DNA of 10,449 bases, from contig RXOA01000090.1 in NCBI GenBank assembly GCA_003979035.1, positions 1-10,449 of the forward strand, written 5' to 3'. The notes below the pieces were generated by a model. The model ran no database searches and was not told the origin of the DNA. It saw nothing but the letters and a program-made list of their open reading frames with translations. This document shows positions 5,963 to 10,449 of this stretch, one piece after another; position 1 is the first letter of the stretch; every line of letters starts with the position of its first letter. The position numbers and the translations under genes are program-made. The stretch comes from Candidatus Bipolaricaulota bacterium. Lineage in GTDB: Bacteria > Bipolaricaulota > Bipolaricaulia > UBA7950 > UBA9294.

Positions 5963-6805
5963 ATGACCGGTCAGGTGGGAAGCAACTCGATTGCCGTTTG
6001 GGGGCGAGGGCAAGGCCCACCTGTTGTGCTTGTCCACGGGAGCTTGATCGATTCGCCGCACGCTACATGGAAGAATGTGCGGGCACTGGCGGATCGCTAT
6101 GAGCTCCGCAGCGTGGTGCGAGAAGGATACGAAGGGCGGGCACGTCAGCTCGGCCGGCGGTCTGCGGCGATCGATATTTCACTCGTTGCCGGGGCTCTTC
6201 GCCCATCGGCGCACTTGGTGGGCTTCTCGTCCGGCGGATCGATTGCGTTGGCGGTTGCTTCTTCGTATCCCGAATCAGTGCGTTCCCTTACCGTGATCGA
6301 GCCGCTGGCGTTCTCTTGTGCTAGGGGGGGACCGGCGGTTGAAGCGTTCATTCAACGGCTTGCTCCCCTGTTCGATCGGGCTCACAGGCTCTCCCCGGAA
6401 TCCTTCTGGGAGGAGTTCGTTCGCATCAGCGGACTTGCGATCCCGATTCCTCCCAGCTTGAGACCGGAGCATCGACGCGCCGTCAGCGCGATGATGAGCG
6501 AGCCGCCTCCGTGGAAGATTCCCGTGTCCGAACGCGTGCTGCATGCTGCGTTGTTCCCGAAGATGATCGCCGTCGGAGGGGATCGCCCGTTCTCATGGAT
6601 CGATGCAGCGATCCGCGAGGCCTCGCCGAAGCTGGCCCGGTCGATCGGAGCTCGGTTCGAGGTGTTCCGCGAGGCGGGGCACGCCGTACATCTGATCGGA
6701 AGCCGCTTCAACCACCGCCTGGAATCGATCTGGCAAGAAGGAGAGTCGTACATTGCGCGTCGGACAGGCGATTGTTGGTGGGGATCCGCTGCCGGAATGG
6801 CTTGA
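5963..6805 (+). CDS. Alpha/beta hydrolase
   Basis: A 280-residue alpha/beta-hydrolase-fold protein. The oxyanion segment VVLVHGSLID (21-30) and nucleophile elbow GFSSG (87-91, S89) are clear. A probable catalytic histidine is H240 in EAGHAVHLIG, and D207 in VGGDRP is a candidate acid. A cap region of about 65 residues lies between (about 120-190). No signal peptide is present, so it is cytoplasmic. Members hydrolyse esters, amides, epoxides or C-C bonds; the spacing fits small-molecule esterases of the menH/haloperoxidase-like kind. The ATG at 5963 lacks a convincing ribosome binding site and may be leaderless. Its last 53 nt overlap the start of the acetyltransferase gene, so the final residues (RRTGDCWWGSAAGMA) are probably not conserved. 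The two genes are likely co-transcribed. Confidence 0.88.
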   Translation: MTGQVGSNSIAVWGRGQGPPVVLVHGSLIDSPHATWKNVRALADRYELRSVVREGYEGRARQLGRRSAAIDISLVAGALRPSAHLVGFSSGGSIALAVASSYPESVRSLTVIEPLAFSCARGGPAVEAFIQRLAPLFDRAHRLSPESFWEEFVRISGLAIPIPPSLRPEHRRAVSAMMSEPPPWKIPVSERVLHAALFPKMIAVGGDRPFSWIDAAIREASPKLARSIGARFEVFREAGHAVHLIGSRFNHRLESIWQEGESYIARRTGDCWWGSAAGMA

Positions 6806-7337
6806 GAGACGTGGCGGTCGGCGCGGGCATCGATTTGTCTTGCCGCGGGCTGTCTTGCATGATCGGGATATGAGTTCGTTCGAGGGAGTTCTCCACTATG
6901 CGCCGGCGGATCTCGTCCAACGCGAGGCGCTGTTTGAGTTGCTGTACAGCCAATACCAGCGTGACGAGCGGCAGACCCCGCCGGCGTCCGCCGCGAAGCG
7001 GCGCTGGGACGAGCTTCGAACATGGTTTGTGAGTACCGGGGAGATCTACCGGATCCTCGTCGGCAAGACGTGTGCCGGCCTGCTTTGGACCGAACAGCAA
7101 GGTCACAGACTGTACCTTCACGACCTTGTGTTGTTTCCCGACTTCAGAAGCCGCGGCATCGCGGGGCGCGTCGTCCGGGATTTGGAGACAAGCTACGCAG
7201 AGGCATCCGACGAGATTGAGATCGGCGTGAAGGTGACCAACAAGCAGGCGCGAGCCGTCTTTGCACAGCTCGGTTTCCAGGTATCAAGGGTGGCAGGCGA
7301 AATGGATTACCTGATTCTGCGCAAACCGCTTCACTGA
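6753..7337 (+). CDS. GNAT-family N-acetyltransferase
   Basis: A 194-residue protein whose C-terminal part is a GNAT domain. Motif A reads YLHDLVLFPDFRSRGIAGRV (121-140), carrying the acetyl-CoA pyrophosphate-binding RSRGIA loop, and motif B reads VTNKQARAVFAQLGF (161-175). Such enzymes transfer an acetyl group from acetyl-CoA to an amine of a small molecule or protein. I chose the TTG at 6753 because AAGGAG lies 9 nt upstream, inside the hydrolase gene; an ATG at 6870 in the same frame has no good ribosome binding site but would give a 155-residue protein closer to a minimal GNAT. The first 40 residues (rich in Arg and Gly) are therefore the uncertain part. The overlap with the hydrolase gene suggests translational coupling. 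Confidence 0.85.
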   Translation: MRVGQAIVGGDPLPEWLERRGGRRGHRFVLPRAVLHDRDMSSFEGVLHYAPADLVQREALFELLYSQYQRDERQTPPASAAKRRWDELRTWFVSTGEIYRILVGKTCAGLLWTEQQGHRLYLHDLVLFPDFRSRGIAGRVVRDLETSYAEASDEIEIGVKVTNKQARAVFAQLGFQVSRVAGEMDYLILRKPLH

Positions 7338-7400
7338 TTAGTGTATCGTCGCGCAGGGCTCTCGGGTTGATCGGTCGACAAGGGACGGCCAGGCGGCCCC

Positions 7401-7421
7401 CGAACACGAACCGCGTGTTTG
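7401..7421. terminator. Weak hairpin after GNAT gene
   Basis: CGAACACG (7401-7408) pairs with CGTGTTTG (7414-7421) with one G-T wobble and a 5-nt loop. It lies 63 nt after the acetyltransferase stop in the 147-nt gap between convergent genes. There is no T-run, so terminator function is only suggested by position. Confidence 0.3.
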
Positions 7422-7449
7422 AGTTCGGCTCACTTGTGCGACCATGGCC

Positions 7450-7485
7450 ACACCGGCGATGAGCACCGCCCGGTCACTCCGGTGT
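7450..7485 (-). terminator. Hairpin at the 3' end of the AhpD-like gene
   Basis: ACACCGG (7450-7456) and CCGGTGT (7479-7485) are exact reverse complements, with a 22-nt loop that can form a smaller inner stem. On the minus strand it starts at the stop codon of the AhpD-like gene. It lacks a T-run, so it may be a stabilising or weak terminating structure. Confidence 0.35.
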
Positions 7486-7835
7486 TACGTCGCCTGCTCG
7501 GGCGCGAATTCCGCCAACGCCTTCTGAAGCTCGGCGACATATGTCATCGCCGGACCTCCGCCCATCATCACGGCGACGGTTGCCACTTCCCACAGTTCCT
7601 CGGGCGTTGCGCCGGCAGCGAGCGCTTTCTGGGTGTGGATTCCGATGCAGTACTTGCATCGGGCCGTAAGCCCCATCCCGACGGCGATCAGCTCCTTGGT
7701 CTTCAGATCGAGCTTCCCCGGCTTGAGGACGGTTCCCATAAACTCCGAGAACCCCTTCATCTCTTCGGGAACCTGCTTCGAGAGCTCGCCCATCGCACGT
7801 TTGACATCCCGCATCGCATCTCTCATATCGCTCAT
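7485..7835 (-). CDS. AhpD-like carboxymuconolactone decarboxylase family protein
   Basis: A 116-residue single-domain protein of the carboxymuconolactone decarboxylase/AhpD superfamily. The diagnostic segment is ARCKYCIGIHTQKALAAGAT (59-78), containing the CxxC pair C60 and C63 and the histidine H67 of the redox-active type. ELWEVATVAVMMGGGPAMTYV follows, as in YciW/AhpD-like proteins. With the CxxC-x3-H motif the likely role is a cytoplasmic disulfide or peroxidase-linked antioxidant activity, usually as a trimer or hexamer, and not the lactone decarboxylase reaction. The start is the ATG at 7835 with GAGGTG 6 nt upstream. The frame stays open to 8057, but the added 74 residues do not resemble the family and contain the predicted promoter. 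It is a single-gene unit, convergent with the acetyltransferase gene. Confidence 0.92.
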   Translation of the reverse strand: MSDMRDAMRDVKRAMGELSKQVPEEMKGFSEFMGTVLKPGKLDLKTKELIAVGMGLTARCKYCIGIHTQKALAAGATPEELWEVATVAVMMGGGPAMTYVAELQKALAEFAPEQAT

Positions 7836-8069
7836 ATCGTTCACCTCAGCCGCAATGCTATCAGCTGCGTGTCCGTGCGCAATCGGAGAAGCGAAGGATT
7901 CCTGTCGGAATCGATGAGCCGTCGAGAGTCGCGTCTCTAGCCGGCGTAGGGCGAACCGGGGCTGCCTTCGATGTTGGCAAGTCCCGCATGCGGTTCCGAA
8001 AGCTGGGGAATCCGCCGCTCGATCTCGGTAGGCGGACGGTCGCCACGTTTTCATCATCAGCTCGCCTGC
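7836..8069. other. 234-nt spacer with no supported gene
   Basis: This stretch lies between the stop of the beta-lactamase-like gene and the start of the AhpD-like gene. Apart from the promoter at 7855-7882 it shows only short 4-bp repeats and no convincing terminator for the upstream gene. An open frame in phase with the AhpD-like gene crosses most of it but its translation looks non-coding (Arg-rich, no family match that I can see). Confidence 0.45.
7855..7882 (-). promoter_or_regulatory. Promoter of the AhpD-like gene
   Basis: On the minus strand, TTGCGC (7882-7877) and TAGCAT (7860-7855) are spaced 16 nt apart. The predicted start of transcription lies a few nt before the GAGGTG ribosome binding site, giving a leader of roughly 10-15 nt. 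The TTGCGC box is the same as that before the marR-like gene at 4602-4607, and TAGCAT is the same as that before the alpha/beta hydrolase gene, which supports both. Confidence 0.5.
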
Positions 8070-9725
8070 CTACGATCCGCTGAGCCGATGGTACTCCCCG
8101 CCGCTTGCCAAGCAGCGAAGGGCTCTAGCGCCGGCGATGCAGTCGAATGCGAGCGTTTCCGGAGAGGTCTCATCTCCCGACCGGAACCGGCCGTCACCGA
8201 TTTCCGTCAGCTCCTGGTCGACATAGCCGGTGAACGACTGACAGATCAGCCGCCCTTTGCGGATGAAGATGCGGAACATGCTGACCAGCGGAGCGTACGA
8301 GCTGTAAGAGCCGACGAACGCATCCCATGTCGGCGGATAAGGAAACGATCGCGGCCCCACGTAGCGGCCGCCCGGGAACCACTCCCCCAGCTGAAACGCT
8401 TCAACGACACGGCCCTCTTGATCGCGGCCGAAGCTGAGCATCGCGTGGTCGAATCCTTCAAGCGGCACCCGGAAACAATCCCCGTAGAGCTTCTCCAAGG
8501 TGCAGCTTTGACCGCCCGTTGCGAAAACCAGTTGCCCGTCCTCGACTCGAATGGTGAAAGCGCGGCTGTTCCCCGCGAACGCGTCTGCGTACTCGTCGAC
8601 CTTCGTCTCTGCCGAGGGTTCTTCATCCAACGACAGAGGCGGCTCGGGCAAGGAGACCGAGCCGTTTTCCGCTCCGAGCGTCTTCATCGCGAACTGCGTC
8701 TCGATCCACCGCATGTCGAAGCTGTTGTTGAACAGGACCACGCCCAGTCCGGCATCGAGATCGCCGTACATCGCCGCTTCGAACCCCAGATTCTCCCCGC
8801 CTGCGAGGACCATCCGATGTCCGTCATGCGTTTCGCTGACTTCCGTCATGATCCCGTAGCCCTGCCGCTTGCCGGCGAAGAAACCATCCATCGTTGCGTA
8901 GGATCCCGTCATCAGATCGAAGGTCTCCTTTTGCAGGAAAGCGGTTCCGTCATCCGCGATGCCGTGGTTGAGCAGCATCCGAAGAAACGCCGCCAAGTCG
9001 GCCGCCGTGGTCACGACGCTGGCGCAGCCCTCGCTCTTCTCGTACCAATTTGCGACGATCGGCATCGCCGACCTTGGCGCCGGCCGGTCTCGATACGGAG
9101 ACCACATATGCCCTTTGGCGAGCCGACCGTACTCGGAGCACCTCACCTCGCCGTAACTCGAGTTCATCCCAAGGGGTTCGAAAACCAGTGCCCGAAGCGC
9201 GTTGTCGAGTTTCAGCCCGGTGATTGCCTCGATGATGCACTGGAGCACGTTGTATCCGACATTGGAGTAGGAGAACTTCGTCCCCGGCTCAAAACCGAGT
9301 TCGGTGGTCCGAAGCGACCAGACCTGGTAGGCGCTGGAGGGCGTCGTATCGATCATCATCACCAACCCCGATGTGTGCGTCAGCAGATGATGAATCGTGA
9401 CAGGGGAGGCGAATCTTGACTTGACGACGAACCAATCGAGGACTTCCGTAACAGGGGCGTGCAGATCGAACTTCCCCTGCTCGAACAAGCGGAGACACGC
9501 CGATGCGACGATCGGCTTGGTGATCGACCCGATCTGAAATAGCGTATCGCACTCGACCGGCTCTTGGGTGCAGATGTTCGACACGCCGTACGCCCGTGTA
9601 GCAAGAAGCTCTCTCGCGGAGGTCAGCGCGAGAGAAAGCCCCGGCCCGAGCCCCTCTTCGTGCCTCTGGATGAGAAACCGATCGATCCGTTCAACGGCTT
9701 TCGCGAAGCGCTGTGGAGCAGGCAT
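8070..9725 (-). CDS. Serine beta-lactamase/esterase-like protein with C-terminal extension
   Basis: A 551-residue protein of the class C beta-lactamase/penicillin-binding-protein fold (AmpC, EstB, PBP4* group). Visible motifs are SITK (67-70, nucleophile S67 and K70), HHLLTHTSG (112-120) and YSN (153-155). The third box, usually HxG or KTG, reads LAGGENLGF (307-315), so the basic or His residue appears replaced by A308. The fold ends near residue 345. Two similar beta-rich segments follow (about 376-455 and 467-548), each opening with an F(A/V)G motif and resembling the lipocalin-like tails (DUF3471 type) found on such enzymes. No signal peptide is seen, so cytoplasmic esterase or amidase activity is likelier than cell-wall work. 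The start is the ATG at 9725 with AGGAGG 8 nt upstream; a GTG at 9749 lies ahead of that site. It is divergent from a MarR-type gene, the probable regulator. Confidence 0.9.
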   Translation of the reverse strand: MPAPQRFAKAVERIDRFLIQRHEEGLGPGLSLALTSARELLATRAYGVSNICTQEPVECDTLFQIGSITKPIVASACLRLFEQGKFDLHAPVTEVLDWFVVKSRFASPVTIHHLLTHTSGLVMMIDTTPSSAYQVWSLRTTELGFEPGTKFSYSNVGYNVLQCIIEAITGLKLDNALRALVFEPLGMNSSYGEVRCSEYGRLAKGHMWSPYRDRPAPRSAMPIVANWYEKSEGCASVVTTAADLAAFLRMLLNHGIADDGTAFLQKETFDLMTGSYATMDGFFAGKRQGYGIMTEVSETHDGHRMVLAGGENLGFEAAMYGDLDAGLGVVLFNNSFDMRWIETQFAMKTLGAENGSVSLPEPPLSLDEEPSAETKVDEYADAFAGNSRAFTIRVEDGQLVFATGGQSCTLEKLYGDCFRVPLEGFDHAMLSFGRDQEGRVVEAFQLGEWFPGGRYVGPRSFPYPPTWDAFVGSYSSYAPLVSMFRIFIRKGRLICQSFTGYVDQELTEIGDGRFRSGDETSPETLAFDCIAGARALRCLASGGEYHRLSGS

Positions 9726-9845
9726 GCTCGAAACCTCCTCTTCTCTCACACGTGGATGGATGTCATGGCATCACCAGGAACGTGCGGCCACGCGTCCACA
9801 GATACGATGCTGCACCGCTTGTCGTTCGGACAGCCACAACCGAAA

Positions 9846-9857
9846 CTCTGATCAGAG
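9846..9857. promoter_or_regulatory. Perfect 12-bp palindrome at the transcription start (operator)
   Basis: CTCTGATCAGAG is identical to its reverse complement. It begins 6 nt beyond the predicted -10 of the beta-lactamase-like gene, so it would sit at +1 to +12. The divergent MarR-type regulator is the obvious candidate to bind it; that is an inference. Confidence 0.55.
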
Positions 9858-9861
9858 CGAC

Positions 9862-9874
9862 CGATCCTAGATCG
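9862..9874. promoter_or_regulatory. Inverted repeat over the -10 box
   Basis: CGATC (9862-9866) and GATCG (9870-9874) form a perfect 5-3-5 inverted repeat that contains the -10 hexamer of the beta-lactamase-like gene. The overlapping 8-mer GACCGATC (9859-9866) recurs exactly 50 bp away at 9909-9916, over the -35 of the divergent regulator gene. Two similar sites, one per promoter, suit a shared repressor. Confidence 0.45.
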
Positions 9875-9892
9875 ACAAAACTCCGTTGTCAA
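9864..9892 (-). promoter_or_regulatory. Sigma70-type promoter of the beta-lactamase-like gene
   Basis: On the minus strand a perfect TTGACA (9892-9887) is followed after 17 nt by TAGGAT (9869-9864), four of six to consensus. It is the best promoter in the window. The predicted start near 9857 gives an untranslated leader of about 130 nt in which I see no recognised riboswitch. Confidence 0.7.
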
Positions 9893-9906
9893 CAAGCTTT
9901 CGGTTT

Positions 9907-9935
9907 TTGACCGATCTACCAAGATGTCCTACAAG
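9907..9935 (+). promoter_or_regulatory. Promoter of the divergent MarR-type gene
   Basis: TTGACC (9907-9912, five of six) and TACAAG (9930-9935, four of six) are 17 nt apart on the plus strand. The -35 boxes of this and the divergent promoter are only 14 bp apart, so one bound repressor could influence both. The leader to the ATG at 10005 would be about 63 nt. Confidence 0.6.
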
Positions 9936-10004
9936 CGACGATCGGGCCCTTGCTCCGGATCAACACCGGCCGGTAGCCTACGTTCGTGGCCAAGGAGAGT
10001 GAGG

Positions 10005-10449
10005 ATGGACAACTGTGAGTCGACGATGCCCGGTGAGGGCATCCCGCAGACGCTGTACAGCCTGATGCGTTGCCTTGAGCTGCGCGTTCGACCTCACTTC
10101 CGAGGGACCGGGCTGCACTGGGGACTTCGCCGCATCCTTCAACACCTCTGGGTGGAGGACGGGCGCTCTCAATCCGAGCTGGCGCGAGCCGTCCGTGTCA
10201 GCAAAGCGAGCATCTCCAACATGCTCAAGCATCTGGTCAACGGGGGGTGGGTCGAGCGGCGGCCCGATCCGTATGACTACCGGATCGCGAGGGTGTTTCT
10301 CACACAGAGGGGCATTGACTTGCGGTCTGCGGTGGAGGCGGAGCTGAGTTCCATCGATCAGGATCTGCGGGCGACTCTGCCTGGCAAGGAATACGCGGAA
10401 CTTGCCGGACTCCTCGAGCGGATTCTCGACCGGCTGACGGAGCTTCCCG
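10005..10449 (+). CDS. MarR-family transcriptional regulator (3' end outside window)
   Basis: The frame from the ATG at 10005 is open to the right edge, giving 148 residues. AAGGAG lies 7 nt upstream of this ATG, which fixes the start. A winged helix-turn-helix is clear: RSQSELARAVRVSKASISNM (54-73) followed by LKHLVNGGWVERR, then the wing PDPYDYRIARVFLTQRG (87-103). The C-terminal part (about 105-148) is a long amphipathic helix region as in MarR dimers. Since typical members have 140-170 residues, only the end is missing. It contains two cysteines in its N-terminal region (C4 and C23), so redox sensing is conceivable but not shown. Its divergent position and the palindromes in the shared control region point to regulation of the beta-lactamase-like gene and of itself. 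Confidence 0.9.
   Translation, partial: MDNCESTMPGEGIPQTLYSLMRCLELRVRPHFRGTGLHWGLRRILQHLWVEDGRSQSELARAVRVSKASISNMLKHLVNGGWVERRPDPYDYRIARVFLTQRGIDLRSAVEAELSSIDQDLRATLPGKEYAELAGLLERILDRLTELP

Noticed and set aside
6382..7121. Long minus-strand open frames opposite the hydrolase and acetyltransferase genes
   Set aside because: They lack motifs and ribosome binding sites, and the plus-strand frames carry clear family signatures.
7836..8057. A 74-residue N-terminal extension of the AhpD-like protein
   Set aside because: It does not resemble the family, contains a good promoter, and an ATG with a proper ribosome binding site follows at 7835.
7971..9419. A 482-codon open frame on the plus strand opposite the beta-lactamase-like gene
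   Set aside because: The opposite strand encodes a protein with clear catalytic motifs; the plus-strand translation is Arg/His/Pro-rich without motifs, as expected from antisense of GC-rich coding DNA.
1..10449. CRISPR arrays, tRNA or rRNA genes, insertion sequences, phage or conjugation genes
   Set aside because: I looked for regularly spaced repeats, tRNA-like ends, transposase motifs and terminal repeats on both strands and saw none that I could support.

Overview
This is bacterial DNA, roughly 60% GC by eye and densely coded on both strands. Genes sit in short operons with strong AAGGAG-type ribosome binding sites, some TTG starts and recognisable sigma70-like promoters. No phylogenetic marker, rRNA, tRNA, CRISPR array, transposase or phage gene is present, so the organism cannot be named. 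The mixture suits a free-living or environmental lineage with many small detoxification-type enzymes.

Layout, left to right. (1) 2-979 (+): the 3' part of a choline kinase/aminoglycoside phosphotransferase-fold kinase that starts upstream of the window. (2) 980-1437: a gene-poor gap holding a perfect 12-bp inverted repeat, a doubtful Cys-rich small frame, and a GC-rich hairpin serving as terminator for the operon to its right. (3) 1438-4530 (-): a four-gene operon transcribed right to left: MarR-type repressor, exported protein of unknown family, LolD/MacB-type ABC ATPase, and MacB/FtsX-type permease. The last three overlap by 4 and 8 nt, and a palindrome (4559-4571) lies over the predicted transcription start. 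(4) 4680-5845 (-): a VOC (glyoxalase/bleomycin-resistance fold) protein followed by a metallo-beta-lactamase-fold hydrolase. (5) 5963-7337 (+): an alpha/beta hydrolase and a GNAT acetyltransferase that overlap by 53 nt, divergent from the VOC gene. (6) 7485-7835 (-): an AhpD-like carboxymuconolactone decarboxylase family protein. (7) 8070-9725 (-): a large serine beta-lactamase/esterase-like protein, divergent from (8) a second MarR-type regulator (10005 to the right edge, +). A compact intergenic control region separates them, with two well-formed promoters and two palindromes.

How the genes may work together. Two units have a classic 'MarR repressor next to its target' form: MarR with an ABC export operon, and MarR divergent from a beta-lactamase-fold enzyme. 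Between them are small enzymes often met in detoxification or stress contexts. I read the window as a chemically responsive accessory region; no substrate can be deduced from sequence alone. The least explained element is the exported protein inside the ABC operon, which takes the place where a membrane-fusion protein or binding lipoprotein might be expected.
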